From positions 1,611,001 through 1,675,000 of the forward strand of contig NZ_CP161920.1 in the NCBI RefSeq assembly GCF_040819555.1: 64,000 nucleotides of DNA, written 5' to 3'. This stretch comes from Nitratireductor sp. GISD-1A_MAKvit (GTDB lineage: Bacteria > Pseudomonadota > Alphaproteobacteria > Rhizobiales > Rhizobiaceae). Shown here one piece after another: positions 10,324 through 24,952 of this stretch. The notes below the pieces were generated by a model. It had not been told where the DNA came from. It searched no databases and saw only the letters and a program-made list of their open reading frames with translations. The first letter of the stretch is position 1. The number at the start of each line of letters is the position of its first letter. The position numbers and the translations under genes are program-made.

Positions 10324-10897
10324 CTGAAAAAGTCCTGGGTGCTGAAAACGTTCATGGGGCCGAAAAACGGCTCCGTACTCGTGCCCCGATGGCTTGTGCC
10401 AATGGGGCGAATTCGCTGGTTTTGAAGAACTCGTGACACTGAGGTCGCGATGCGTTCTGCAATTGATTTCGAGCATGGCTTGTTTATGTGTTTACTTTCT
10501 TGCCGGCCCTGATTTCTCCACGCGAAGCCGGGCTGGTTTTGCATTGGTGGATTGTCAATTCCAGAATTCGCAATTATGAATATTGTTCTAAATCATCAGT
10601 TTGTTGGATGTTTTCTCTTATTCAAGCTGTGCCTTTTTCTGGGCAACCAACGGTTGGTACCCACCTCGTTGAGGTGGTCTCAGTTATCTGTTTATTCGTT
10701 TATTAATTCTGTTTACTTATGTGATTCCAGTCGAATTGTATCGATCTGGTCGTCTGATGGTCGCAGGACGCAATAATTGGGATGGCCTTGATCAGGGAGA
10801 GATAAAACGGCGCTGGCCAGTGGCGCCTGAACACGGGCGCTGCCGTGGACGCTCATCGAGCCACCGGAGCCACGCAATGTCGGGAAAACGCAGCGCA
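10324..10897. other. AT-rich gene-free stretch between cupin gene and carB
   Basis: About 570 bases without a convincing gene. Short open frames here lack ribosome-binding sites and bacterial protein character. The stretch from 10480 to 10740 is clearly AT-richer than its surroundings, with runs such as TTTATTCGTTTATTAATT. It holds a 7-bp stem at 10661-10677 with a 3-base loop, and a smaller ACCAA/TTGGT palindrome just before it. It could be decayed foreign DNA. I see no RNA gene that I can name. Confidence 0.5.
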
Positions 10898-10934
10898 AAA
10901 AAATGCGGCCGCCAGTCAGGGAACCGGCGGCCGC
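10898..10934 (-). terminator. Intrinsic terminator of carB
   Basis: On the minus strand a 9-bp perfect stem (GCGGCCGCC / GGCGGCCGC, 12-base loop at 10914-10925) is followed at once by A and then T7. It lies 19 bases after the frame-corrected carB stop, but inside the literally translated reading frame. This supports the corrected stop. Confidence 0.9.
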
Positions 10935-10952
10935 GCAGTCTGAACGGATTGG

Positions 10953-14451
<3,499 letters not shown>

Positions 14452-14716
14452 GGAAGATCACTCGCGCGTGTGAGCCGACGCCGCACGGGCGTATGCCGCG
14501 CGCAGGCCGGGCAAAAATTGTCGGGCTAGGCGCGCCTTATAGGCAATGGACGGGCCTTACGGAACCCCGAAAATGACGATTTCAACGGTCTACTCCAAAG
14601 AGCGGCTCCTTGACGGCTTGCATTCGTTCGGCCCGGTGGGGAGAGAAACAATCTCTAGCGTTGTTGTGTATAAGCCGATAACTAGAGTTCACTGGAAGTA
14701 ATCGGGAACTGCATCT

Positions 14717-15637
14717 ATGCGCTGGAAAGGCCGCCGCCAAAGCAAGAACATTGAAGATCGCCGTGGACGTTCGGGGGGCGGCAGCTCCTTTCCTGGGGGA
14801 TTTGGCAGGTCCGGTAGCCGTGTAAGGCTTCCGATGGGCGGAAGCAGGCGTGCCGGAGGCGGGCTTTCGGGTATCGTCGTTCTGGTGGTCTTGTTCTTCG
14901 CTTTGCGTGCCTGTGGCATCGATCCGCTGGAGATGCTGGCTGGTGACCCGGGTGACGGCGGGCCCACGACGGTGCAGCGAACGGAGTCAAGCGGTGCAAG
15001 TGACGAGATGAAGCAGTTCGTCAGCGTGGTGCTTGCCGAAACCGAAGACACCTGGAACGGGATTTTCAGGTCTCAGGGACTCGAATACCGGGAACCTTCG
15101 ATGGTGCTTTTCACCGATTCGGTGCGTTCGGCCTGTGGATTTGCTTCTTCCGCGTCCGGCCCGTTTTACTGTCCCGGGGATGAGAAGGTGTATCTCGACC
15201 TCGGCTTTTTCGATCAGCTTGCGCGTCGGTTCGAGGCTTCTGGCGATTTTGCCCAGGCATATGTCGTGGCGCATGAGGTAGGGCATCACGTGCAGAATGT
15301 GACCGGCATTCTGCCTCGTTTCAACCAGATGCGCCAACGGATGAGCCAGGCCGAGGCCAATGCGATGTCGGTCCGGGTGGAGTTGCAGGCTGATTGCTTC
15401 GCCGGTATCTGGGCCCACTACACTGCCCAGAAGGGGCTCCTCGAAGAAGGAGATATCGAGGAAGCTCTCAATGCCGCCAATCAGATTGGTGATGATACGC
15501 TTCAGCGTCGCAGTCGCGGATATGTGGTTCCGGAGAGTTTCAATCATGGCACGTCGCAGCAGCGGCGCACATGGTTTGCGCGGGGGCTCAAAAGCGGACG
15601 GCTGGCTGATTGCGATACGTTCAACGATCCGATCTAG
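14717..15637 (+). CDS. Membrane-anchored neutral zinc metallopeptidase (YpfJ family)
   Basis: A 306-residue protein of the putative neutral zinc metallopeptidase family (YpfJ, COG2321). Residues 1-50 are Arg/Gly/Ser-rich and cytoplasmic. One membrane helix follows at about 53-67 (GIVVLVVLFFALRAC), and the rest is predicted periplasmic. The zinc-binding motif HEVGHH is at about residue 179, with a further acidic ligand likely in VELQADCFAGIW. Cysteines in SACGF and FYCPGD are conserved in the family. The physiological substrate is unknown. The gene runs in the same direction as the DUF2937 gene 45 bases downstream and is divergent from carB. Confidence 0.9.
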   Translation: MRWKGRRQSKNIEDRRGRSGGGSSFPGGFGRSGSRVRLPMGGSRRAGGGLSGIVVLVVLFFALRACGIDPLEMLAGDPGDGGPTTVQRTESSGASDEMKQFVSVVLAETEDTWNGIFRSQGLEYREPSMVLFTDSVRSACGFASSASGPFYCPGDEKVYLDLGFFDQLARRFEASGDFAQAYVVAHEVGHHVQNVTGILPRFNQMRQRMSQAEANAMSVRVELQADCFAGIWAHYTAQKGLLEEGDIEEALNAANQIGDDTLQRRSRGYVVPESFNHGTSQQRRTWFARGLKSGRLADCDTFNDPI

Positions 15638-15682
15638 CTCGATACCGGCTGTTCTGCTGGCAGCCAGGAGGTGGATCCGAAC

Positions 15683-16198
15683 ATGTTTGGACTGGGACGA
15701 ATTCTCGGCATTGCCGTGGCGGTGCTCAGCGGCCTGGTAACGTCGCAGGCCCCAGAGTTCGCGCAGCAATATCGCCAGCGTCTGAACGGTGCTCTCGATG
15801 AGTTGACGCGTGTTGTTGAAGCGTTCGATGCGGATGCGGCGGCGAATGATCTTTCGCGGGAGCAGGCGTTTTTTGCTTATGAGCGGACGGGCGATGCGTT
15901 CTTTCAGGATCGTGTCAACTCGGTGAGGAAGGCCATCGGCCGCCTGGAAGATCTGGAGCGACAATCTCTTGCTTTCGACGCTTCGCCGCCGGTTTTGCGG
16001 CCAGTGGTTGTGGTTCGATCTCCAGACCCTTCAACCCTGCAAGGGGCGCTGGAGGATTATGAGCCGGCTGTTCCGTTGACGCCCGCTGGCTGGCTCTGGG
16101 CGGGGGCCGGCCCTCTGTTTGGCTTCTCCCTGTTATGGCTGATCAGGTTCTTTTTTCGCCCACAAGACCGGTATTCAACCCGTAATTTTCGCATGTAA
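15683..16198 (+). CDS. DUF2937 family membrane protein
   Basis: A protein of about 171 residues of the DUF2937 family, which is of unknown function and common in alpha- and gammaproteobacteria. It has an N-terminal hydrophobic segment (GRILGIAVAVLSGLV), a central helical, charged region beginning EFAQQYRQRLNGALDELTRV, and a C-terminal membrane helix (GWLWAGAGPLFGFSLLWLI). AGGAGG lies 11 bases upstream of the ATG at 15683; a GTG inside that motif at 15671 is less likely. It seems to share an mRNA with the upstream metallopeptidase gene. Confidence 0.85.
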   Translation: MFGLGRILGIAVAVLSGLVTSQAPEFAQQYRQRLNGALDELTRVVEAFDADAAANDLSREQAFFAYERTGDAFFQDRVNSVRKAIGRLEDLERQSLAFDASPPVLRPVVVVRSPDPSTLQGALEDYEPAVPLTPAGWLWAGAGPLFGFSLLWLIRFFFRPQDRYSTRNFRM

Positions 16199-16275
16199 AA
16201 TTGCAACCGCGCGTTTAACGTGATTTTAAAAGCCTGAAACTACTTTGCCGCCAACGAATAATTTTGGGTGGGCAA

Positions 16276-17857
16276 ATGGTTTCTCTGCTTAAGCGCGTTT
16301 TGCGCCAAGGAACACGTCTGTGCAAAGACTTCGGCACTGACAGAGCCGGCAATTTTGCGTTGATGACGATCCCCGCACTCTTTGTGATTGCTAGCGGTGC
16401 GGGCTTCGCGGTCGACTACAGCAATCTGAGCCGCGTCCGTGCCGGGCTTCAAAACAGCCTCGATAGTGCTGCTCTGGCCGTGGCCCAGAAGGGCAAGAAG
16501 ATCTCCAATTCCGAGGCACAGGAAATTGCGCGGGAGTATCTCGCGGGCAATTTGCCGATGGAGTTCAAGTCACTGGTGGTGACGCGGGAAGATCAATCGG
16601 TAACGGTCTCTGCCGATGTGGACGTGGATCTCTACTTCGGTCATTTTTTTGGCAAGGACAAGATGGCCGTTGGCGCGGTTTCCAAGGCTGATGTCGCGCT
16701 CATCTCCTATGAGATCGCACTGGTTCTCGACACGACCGGCTCCATGCGTGGTCGCAAGCTCCGGGACATGAAGAAAGCCGTCAAGAATCTCATCGACAAC
16801 ATTTCCGATCAGGTGAACGATCCCGAACGGCTACGGTTTGCGCTTGTACCGTTTTCCGCATTCGTCAATGTCGGCCCGCAATATGCGCCCAAGTTCGACA
16901 AAAAGGGGAAAATGATCGAGGGGACGGGAGCGGCCCTGGCTCGATCTGGAAGGCGCCAGCGAGATACCCCAGCTTGAGCTTAAAACCGGCATTAGCCGTT
17001 TCCAAGCCTACCACAATCTTGGGTATGAATGGAAAGGCTGTGTGGAAACCCGCATGCGCGATGGCAATGCTCGCCATGACGTGGCCGATACAGCAGTGGA
17101 TCCCAATGATCCGGCAACACTTTTTGTGCCGTCCTTTGCGATCGATGAACCGCGCTACTACAGCAACAATTACATCAATTCGAGTGTGAATCCCTGGGAC
17201 ACCGGGCCTCTGGCGACCAAGGCGAAGCTTGAAAAATACGGCTTCGACCTGCTCGGTGGTGTTTTGGATAAGCTTGGTCTGGATTTTCGCACGGGTGGCT
17301 ATGGTCCGAACTACATGTGCGATTCAGAACCGCTGACGCCTCTGACCAATGATTATAGGCTGCTGAAAAGGAAGGTGAACGACTTCGAGGCCAAGGGCAA
17401 CACCAACGTCACGGAAGGGGTAGCCTGGGGCGCGCGGGTTCTTTCCCAGCAGGAGCCCTTTGCTGGTGGCGACCCCGAAAACGGACTGATCAAGATCATG
17501 GTGGTTCTAACCGATGGTGCCAACACATTCGGTGTCATGGGAAACCGACTTCGCTCCCGTTATTCGAGCTATGGCTACATGATCGATGGCCGGCTTGATG
17601 GCGAAGTGAATGCAAGCGGCAGCAAATCAACGCGTCTCATGAACAACAAGACGCTCGAGGCGTGCAATTTCGCCAAGGAAAGCGGTGTCGACATCTATAC
17701 CATCCGGCTTGAGGTGCGCGACACGGGGACCGGCAGCATGATGCGGTCGTGTGCCAGCCGACCGGATCAGTATTTCGACACGCCTTCGAGCCGGCAATTG
17801 AAGGACGTGTTCGAGAAGATCGGTGAACAGATCGTCCGGTTGCGTCTCTCGACCTGA
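16276..17857 (+). CDS. TadG-like pilus-assembly protein with von Willebrand A domain, split by +1 frameshift near 16934
   Basis: A secreted or membrane protein of the TadE/TadG family with a VWA domain. The N-terminal helix (GNFALMTIPALFVIASGAGF, residues about 29-48) is the TadG-type segment that inserts in the membrane. A MIDAS-type start DTTGSMRG follows at about residue 154, with the downstream VVLTDGANT stretch near residue 415. The reading frame breaks at EGTGAA. Removing one base from the C3 run at 16934-16936 (GGGCC on the other strand) joins it to WLDLEGASEIPQLEL. The restored product has 526 residues. A TadG role in Flp pilus assembly is known for the family, but no other tad gene is in this window, so this is an orphan copy. 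Confidence 0.88.
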
Positions 17858-17880
17858 CGGCGAAGCGCACGAAAATTGAG

Positions 17881-17904
17881 AAGGGCGGCCCTGGAGCCGC
17901 CCTT
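17881..17904. terminator. Bidirectional terminator between the TadG-like gene and carA
   Basis: A 9-bp perfect stem (AAGGGCGGC and complement, 6-base loop) sits between the two convergent stops. T-rich sequence is present on both sides, weakly. Confidence 0.7.
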
Positions 17905-17911
17905 GCTGTAT

Positions 17912-19112
17912 TTATTCCGTCAATGCCGGCTCGCCCTGCCGTTCGCGAATGAGGTTTGCAAACCGGCGAAACAGATAGTGGGAATCCTGCGGTCCGGGCG
18001 AGGCTTCGGGATGATGCTGAACCGAAAACACTGGACGTCCGGTGATCGCAAGACCGCAATTGCTGCCGTCGAAGAGCGAGACATGCGTCTCCTCCACGCC
18101 TTCGGGCAGCGTGTCTCCATCCACGGCGAAACCATGGTTCATTGAAACGATCTCCACCTTGCCGGTGGTGAAGTCCTTTACCGGGTGGTTGGCTCCGTGA
18201 TGCCCCTGATGCATTTTCACCGTCTTCGCGCCGAGGGCGAGTGCCAGCATCTGATGACCCAGGCAAATTCCGAACATGGGAATTTCCGATTCCAGAAGTT
18301 CGCGGATCATCGGTACCGCATATTCGGCAGTTGCTGCCGGGTCCCCCGGACCGTTCGAAAGGAAAATCCCATCGGGTTTCAGGGCCAGAATGTCAGCGGC
18401 GCAAGTTTTTGCCGGTACGATTGTGACTTTGGCTCCAAGTCCAGAAAGCAGCCGAAGGATGTTGCGTTTGGCACCATAATCAACGGCCACAATGTGGTGT
18501 TTCGGGGCCTCCTGTGCTCCGTACCCCTCATCCCAGACCCAGGGTGTCTCGTCCCAGCTCTGTGTCTGGCCCGAGGTGACCTCTTTCGCCAGATCGAGAT
18601 TGACAAGGCCCGGCCATTCGCGCGCTCTGGCCCTGAGCGCTTCGATATCGAAATCTCCATCCGGCTGGTGGGCAATGATGGCATTGGCGGCACCCTTCTC
18701 TCTGAGGCGTGCGGTAAGGGCGCGCGTGTCCACACCACTGATGCCGACAAGGCCGCGCCGCTTCAGCCAGGCGTCGAGATGGTTACCGGAACGATAATTT
18801 GATGGGTTCGTGATTTCGGCACGCAGAACCGCTCCGACCGCACCGGCCCCTTGCCGCGGGATGAAGATCTTCGATGTCTTCGTCATTGGCGCCTACATTG
18901 CCGATATGTGGAAAGGTGAAGGTGATGATCTGTCCCGCATAGGAGGGGTCTGTGAGGATTTCCTGATACCCGGTCAGGGCAGTGTTGAAGCAGAGCTCGC
19001 CCACCGCTTCACCGCTGGCACCCAGGCCCTTGCCCTCTATCACGGTGCCGTCAGCCAGCACTATCAGGGCTGTGGGCCGGCTCGTGCTCCAGGGAGCAGT
19101 GTTGGTTGCCAT
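17912..19112 (-). CDS. carA: Carbamoyl-phosphate synthase small (glutaminase) chain, split by +1 frameshift near 18848
   Basis: CarA hydrolyses glutamine and passes ammonia to CarB. The N-terminal part ([19 protein letters not shown] through [16 protein letters not shown]) and the class I glutamine amidotransferase domain (nucleophile in MFGICLGHQ, His/Glu in HHPEASPGP) are both complete, but in two frames. The break is at DLHPAA. Removing one base from the C4 run at 18847-18850 (AGGGGCC on the coding strand) gives DLHPAARAGAVGAV and a 399-residue protein of normal length. The ATG at 19112 is preceded by GGAGAA. It is transcribed away from yqeY. No attenuator or pyrimidine-control structure was recognised upstream. 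Confidence 0.94.
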
Positions 19113-19504
19113 GGGAATTCTCCACCATTCGTGTTCACGGACGCGGTCGCAGCCAGATGGCCAGCGTGCGGTTTGGGTGCCTATAACATGATCTGCGAGC
19201 AGACCGGTTCTCACTTTTCGCGGCCAAACGCAAGAGGGTTGCGAGGTGAGGGGCTTGAAAGAACCTCCCGCATGGGCCATATCCGCCCCCGAAGTGAGCT
19301 GGGCCAAGGCCGGAAATGATTAGCATAATCCAGTTGAAGCCGGTTTGTCTGCGCAGATCGTGGACAGGAGGCAGGGCCTTCGATTGGGTCAGTCGATGGC
19401 GTAAAATAATTATATCAATGTTTACAATGGCTTATTGTGGCATTGGTACTTGCTTCGCGGATTGACCGAGGCTATGTTCACACCAGCGACGGAAAACAGG
19501 TGTT
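19113..19504. other. Intergenic region between divergent carA and yqeY
   Basis: About 390 bases without a plausible gene. An AT-rich patch at about 19399-19440 (TAAAATAATTATATCAATG) and a TTGACC at about 19462 are the only promoter-like features. No riboswitch or tRNA was recognised. Confidence 0.5.
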
Positions 19505-19957
19505 ATGATGCGCGACAAGCTCGCCAAGGCGTTGAACGACGCCATGAAACAGAAAGACAAGCGCCGGCTTTCAACGCTGCGACTGGTTCAGACTGCGATC
19601 AAGGACCGTGACATTGCCAATCGTGGTGCTGGCAAGGATCCTGTGAGCGATGATGAAATCCTTCAGATTCTTTCCAAGATGGCAAAGCAGCGTCAGGAAT
19701 CGGCAAAAGCCTTTGAAGAGGGCAATCGTCTTGAACTTGCCGAGCAGGAGCGTGAGGAAATCGAGATCATAACCGAATTCCTTCCAAAACCGCTTGGTGA
19801 GGACGATCTCAAGCAGGCCTGTGCCCAGGTGGTACACGAAGTTGGTGCTGACGGATTGCGCGACATGGGGCGGTGCATGAACGTTTTGAAGGAAAAGTTC
19901 CCCGGCCGCATGGATTTTGGCAAGGCGAGCGGCATCGTCAAAGGCATGCTGCGTTAA
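19505..19957 (+). CDS. GatB/YqeY domain-containing protein
   Basis: A 150-residue protein of the YqeY family, which resembles the C-terminal tRNA-binding tail domain of GatB/GatE but is stand-alone. The sequence is complete: helical N-terminus (ALNDAMKQKDKRRLSTLRLV), the central EIEIITEFLPKPL stretch, and the C-terminal RMDFGKASGIVKGMLR typical of the family. Its biochemical role is unproven; a link to tRNA handling is inferred. Its position close to dnaG and rpoD is widely conserved in alphaproteobacteria. ATG at 19505 or 19508; both are possible. Confidence 0.92.
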   Translation: MMRDKLAKALNDAMKQKDKRRLSTLRLVQTAIKDRDIANRGAGKDPVSDDEILQILSKMAKQRQESAKAFEEGNRLELAEQEREEIEIITEFLPKPLGEDDLKQACAQVVHEVGADGLRDMGRCMNVLKEKFPGRMDFGKASGIVKGMLR

Positions 19958-19983
19958 CGCCGGCTGCGGACGCGAACGTTAAC

Positions 19984-20012
19984 GGGCGGCCACGAGCCGC
20001 CCTTGTTTTTTC
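19984..20012 (+). terminator. Intrinsic terminator after yqeY
   Basis: A 7-bp stem GGGCGGC/GCCGCCC with a 5-base loop, followed by TTGTTTTTTC. It also lies just before the convergent c-di-GMP gene stop. Confidence 0.85.
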
Positions 20013-20049
20013 TGGACAGTGCGGACCGGCAGCGAACCGATCACGTGGT

Positions 20050-22429
20050 TCAGGCTGCGCTCACGCCCGAAGCGCTGTCGCCCGATGCTCCGCCTTGATC
20101 GAACTCTTCCAGTGAGCTCGGGCGACCGAGATAGTAGCCCTGACCGATCTGGCAAAGCTCCCTGGCCAGAAAGCTCATCTCTCCGGAGGTCTCCACGCCT
20201 TCGGCCAGCACGGGCAGTCCAAGGCCGCGTCCGATGCCCAGAACGGCGCGTACAATGGTGGCTGCCTGTTCGTTGGTATCCACCTGGCGGATGAAGCTAC
20301 CGTCGATCTTGATCTTGTCGAACGGGAACGCCCGCAGATTGGAAAGGGATGAATAGCCGGTTCCGAAATCATCCATGGCCACGCGAATGCCCAGCGATTT
20401 CAGCTGCCGCAGTGCTGTGAGCGCCCTGTGCATGTCTCGCACCAGCGCGGTCTCGGTGATCTCGATCTCGAGGCGGCTTGGTGAGAGGCCGGTTTCCAGA
20501 AGAATCCGATGCACGGATTGCGGGAAGTGCACGCTATGCAGTTGTACGGCAGAGACGTTCACGGCGACCATCAGATCGTTGTCCCACCCGGCTGCTGCCT
20601 CACAGGCGGTTCGCAGCACCCATTCTCCGATCGAGACGATGGCACCGCTCTCCTCCGCTACCGGGATGAAAATGGCGGGAGAAACATTGCCGCGTTCGGG
20701 ATGTTGCCAGCGCAACAGCGCTTCATAACCAATGAGTTCTCCGTTATCGAGCTTCTTCTGGGGCTGGTAGACCAGGTGGAATTCCTTCCTAGAGACCGCG
20801 TGGCGCAGTTCGTGCTCCATGGTCCTGCGGGATCTGGCTTCCTTCCCCATGGCATCTTCGTAGAACCGATAGGTGTCCCGGCCTTCGGATTTCGCGCGAT
20901 AGAGTGCCGTATCCGCGTGATTGATCAGCGTTTCCTGGTCCTTCGCATCTTCCGGGTAGACGGCGATGCCGATGCTGGTCGACATCAGGCCTTCGCTGGC
21001 GGCGGTTTCGTTTTCGGTGCGGAAGGCTTCCAGTATTTTTTCTGCAAGTTCAGCCGCTTCGTCAGGATCGCTCAGTCCGGGAGCGATGATGGCGAACTCG
21101 TCGCCGCCAAGGCGGGCAAGCATCTGGTTCTCGCCAAGAACACGGCCCGCGTTTTCGGCAACCTTTTGTAACATGGCGTCGCCCGCTGCATGGCCAAACA
21201 GGTCATTCACCTCTTTGAAGCGGTCGAGATCCAGGCACAGCAGGGCGATGGACCTGTCTTCGGGAAGGACCTCCATTTCCTCTTGCAGACGGGCTGTAAA
21301 ACTGCGGCGGTTCGGAAGACCGGTGAGCGTGTCGTGCATGGCCAGACGGCGGATATCGGCTTCGGCTTTCTTCCGTTCGCGCAGGTCTCTGACGGCGATA
21401 ACGGTGTGGGGCTTGCCGAGATAATCGATCACCCGGGACAGGAGTTCTACCGGGTAGCTGGAGCCGTCTGCATGCTGGAGTGTCGTTTCCCAGACGGGTT
21501 CGTCTCCGATGGTCCGGTTTTTTCCGATGGAACCGAAAATCGAGGGATATTCAATGCCGGCAAGTTCTTCGACGGATCGTCCACATAATTTTGCCAGACT
21601 CTGGTTGGCAGCAACGATAACCGTGTCGTCGCACACGAGAAGCCCTTCCAGTGCCGCGTTGGCAAGGCCGCGCATCCGGCGCTCTTCCATATTGGCGCGC
21701 CGTTTGTCCCGGATGTCGACCCAAAGGGCCAGAGCCGTGAGCGCGAATATCATGAACGCGGCAAGCGTGACGGCGCCGGCCAGCCAGGCAGAGGGGACCG
21801 AAAACTGGGAGATCTCGATTGCCGGATCCGGGACGATGGAAACAGCCCCCATTGCGGTGAAGTGCATCGAGCATATTGCCAGTGTCAGTGTCAGGCTTGC
21901 AGCGATGTTTCGGACTTCCGAGCTGCGCACCAGAGCGATCCGGATTGCCAATGCTCCAAGGGCCACGCCGGAGATCAGCGAAGCAGCGACAAGCCCCATG
22001 TCCCATTCGAGGCGGCCCCTGTACTTCGAAAGCCATCATGCCCGTAAAATGCATGACAGCGATTCCCGCACCAAGGACCGCACCACCGACAAGAGAATGC
22101 TCCAGCGAACGCCGGCTGGTAGCGACGGCCATTCCGATGCCGCTGAGCAGCATTGAAAGCACAAGCGAGGCGGTCGTCAACGGGACGTCATAGGCGGTGG
22201 GAAGGGAGGGGGAGAAGGCCAGCATGGCCACAAAATGGGTAGCCCAGACACCGAATCCGAAACAGATCGCCGCCACCGTGATCCATAAGAGCCTAGTCTG
22301 TCCCGAGGTCTTGCGCAGGTGACGCAGCAATATGACGGCTGCGAATGATGCCAGTGCACCGAGGCCGCCAGCCAGGAGAACCAGCTTCAAATCGTGTTCA
22401 TTGACGATGCAGTTGTAGACCGTAAGCAC
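20050..22429 (-). CDS. MHYT-PAS-GGDEF-EAL protein, split by +1 frameshift near 22017
   Basis: A large integral-membrane c-di-GMP enzyme. The N-terminal MHYT sensor has the repeated motif seen as ATHFVAM, VMHFTGM and, after the break, SMHFTAM; MHYT domains are thought to bind copper and sense gas or redox state. A PAS domain follows (ALEGLLVCDDTVIVAANQS), then GGDEF (RLGGDEFAII, intact) and EAL (YEALLRW, EITET, DDFGTG, KIDGSFI, EGVET, intact). The break falls between the second and third MHYT motifs. Removing one base from the C4 run at 22016-22019 (AGGGGCC on the coding strand) gives EVQGRLEWDMGLV and a 792-residue protein. The start is a GTG with a weak ribosome-binding site. Confidence 0.88.
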
Positions 22430-22650
22430 GCTGGTTCGTCCATCCCTGAGAGTTTGACGTGTGAAAGGCTTGGTTGCCGGGCTGAATGCCAGCAGGGTGA
22501 ACGGGTTAGCACTGCTGTCTTGAACAATCGGTTAAGTTGTATTCCGAAACGGTTTGTTCCGGCTGGGCTGTGAATACCGGTAAGAAGCGTTGCCCGGGGT
22601 CGCGATTGTTGTGGTTCATGCTTATATGAGGGGGCAGGGCAGGAACAAAA

Positions 22651-24592
22651 ATGCGCTTTCCAAACTCCTTTCTGGACGAACTTCGCGACCGCGTGCCGAT
22701 TTCGCAGGTCATCGGAGCACGCGTGACCTTTGATCGTCGCAAGACGAATGCGTCGCGGGGCGACTATTGGGCCTGTTGTCCGTTTCATGGTGAGAACACC
22801 CCGAGTTTTCACTGTGAAGACCGCAAGGGACGCTACCATTGTTTCGGCTGCGGCGTTTCGGGAGATCACTTCCGTTTTCTCTCCGAGCTTGATGGTATCA
22901 GTTTTCCAGAAGCGGTGGAGCGCGTGGCTGACATGGCGGGTGTGCCCATGCCTCAGCGCGATCCGCAGGCAGAGCGCCGAGAGCAGCAGCGTGCAACCCT
23001 TTCCGAAGTCATGGAGATGGCAGCTGATTTTTTTCAGGGCATGCTACAGCAGCAGAACGGGGCAGAGGCACGCGCCTATCTGCGGGGGCGGGGCCTGTCC
23101 AGTGCGACACAGCAGGCCTTTCGGATCGGCTACGCGCCCTCGAGCCGTAACGCACTGAAGGAATACCTCGCCGGCAAGGGGGTGAGCAAAGAACAGATCG
23201 AGGCTTGCGGACTCGTGGTTCACGGTCCCGATATTCCAGTTTCTTATGACCGCTTCCGCGACCGTATCATGTTCCCGATCGAGGATGCCCGGGGGCGGGT
23301 GATCGCGTTCGGCGGGCGTGCCATGTCGAAGGATATTCCCGCAAAATACCTGAACTCACCCGATACCGAGCTCTTTCACAAGGGCACCGTGCTCTACAAT
23401 CTGGCGCGGGCACGGCGATCTGCGGCCAAGGGCGAGACGGTGATTGCGGTCGAAGGCTACATGGACGTGATCGGGCTCGCGCAGGCGGGTTTCGAAAATG
23501 CCGTTGCTCCACTGGGTACGGCGCTGACGGAAAACCAGCTTGACCTGCTCTGGCGCATGTCGGGCGAGCCCGTACTGTGCTTTGATGGTGACGAGGCCGG
23601 GTTGCGCGCAGCGTGGCGCGCAGCCGATCTGGCTCTGCCGCTGGTTCAACCTGGGCGGAGCCTGCGCTTTGCGCTATTGCCGGAAGGAAAGGACCCGGAC
23701 GATCTCGTGCGGGAGGAGGGGGCCGGATGCCTTTGCTGCCGTTCTGAACGGAGCGCGCCCTCTGGCCGACATGCTGTGGATGCGGGAAACCTCTGGCAAG
23801 GTTTTTGACACACCGGAACGTCGCGCGGAACTGGAGCGCAACCTGCAGGCACTGACTTCGAGGATCGGCGACGAAAATCTCAAGCGGCATTACAGCCAGG
23901 ACATGCGGGAGCGTGCGCGTGCATTCTTCGGTAACAGTCAAGCCCAGCGAGGGGGGCAGCGGGGCTTCCGTGATGGCAGCAATGCCGGTGGTCGCGGGCG
24001 GGCTGCGGCCGGACGGCCGGGCGGCGCCTCAGGGCGGCTCGCCGTTTCCGAAAGTCTTGCGCGTTCGGCAATGGTGCGCAGTGCCAAGCCGGCGATGCCG
24101 CTGCGGGAAGCAGCCCTGCTTGTGTCACTGGTCAACCATCCGTCGCTGATTGATGAGTACTTTGACGCAGTAGATCAGATGCTGCTGGCAAGTGCGGAAC
24201 TTGGACGGCTGCGCATGGCGATCCTCGACGCAGTTGCGCACAATCCCACCCATGATCGTGAGCTTCTCCTGAAGAAAATCGACGCTGACGGGCTTTTCCC
24301 TGTCTGGCAGCAGGCGGAAGCGCGGGTCAAGTCTGCCTATCTCTGGACGGCGCTCGAAAACGCGGCGCTTGATGATGCGCGGGAAGCCTTTGCGCAGACG
24401 CTCTACTTGCACAGGCGCGCAGGCTCTCTACATAAAGAGCTGAAAGCGGCCGAACTGGCACTGGCCAATGAATGGAACGAAGAGGATGCACGGCACCTGG
24501 TCGAGATTCAGGCGGAGCTGAGCAATCTCCAGGCAACCGAGGCGCTCATTGAGGGTTTCGGCATTCTATCGGGGCGTGCGAATCGCTCTTGA
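22651..24592 (+). CDS. dnaG: DNA primase, split by +1 frameshift near 23718
   Basis: DnaG makes RNA primers at the replication fork. The N-terminal zinc finger (CCPFHGE, then YHCFGCG), the RNA-polymerase core with the Toprim motif EGYMDVIG and the later DGDEAGLRA, and the C-terminal DnaB-binding region are all present. The frame breaks after DDLVREEG. Removing one base from the G5 run at 23718-23722 gives GPDAFAAVLNGARPLADML and a 646-residue protein of normal length. Since primase is essential, a true null mutation is very unlikely. The gene lies 360 bases upstream of rpoD, the classic dnaG-rpoD order. Confidence 0.96.
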
Positions 24593-24952
24593 ACGCAAAA
24601 CGCAATCACCGGGGAGCGTGACGGGCCAAAATGCGAAAAAGGCATCAGAATCTTTGATTGATTCGTTTTTTTGCCACGAATTGCGCTGCTTTGGCTTGAC
24701 GTTGCCCAGGAATGCGGGAATCAGGTTCGATTCGAAGAATGGCTCTGTTTCCGGTATAGAGCGGACGGTCAGGCAGTAGCAGAATACCGAAATTGGACGC
24801 GACAGGGAGTCCACCTAGAATTCAGGGTTAATCCGGCATTAACGCGGCGAGAGCTAGACCACGAATCAGGTTGCGATATGCCGCGACGGACAGCCGTTGC
24901 AGCGGCGGCGACGGGGTGGCATTGAACCCCGCTCGGTTGGAGAAGGCAAAGC
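24593..24952. other. dnaG-rpoD intergenic region
   Basis: 360 bases without a gene. It contains a T7 run at about 24666-24673 without a strong stem, and a TTGACG at about 24697. These are weak promoter hints for rpoD, but no -10 element at good spacing was found. Confidence 0.4.

Noticed and set aside
10488..10776. Short plus-strand frames in the AT-rich gap
   Set aside because: No ribosome-binding sites, and the proteins are hydrophobic by AT-bias only.
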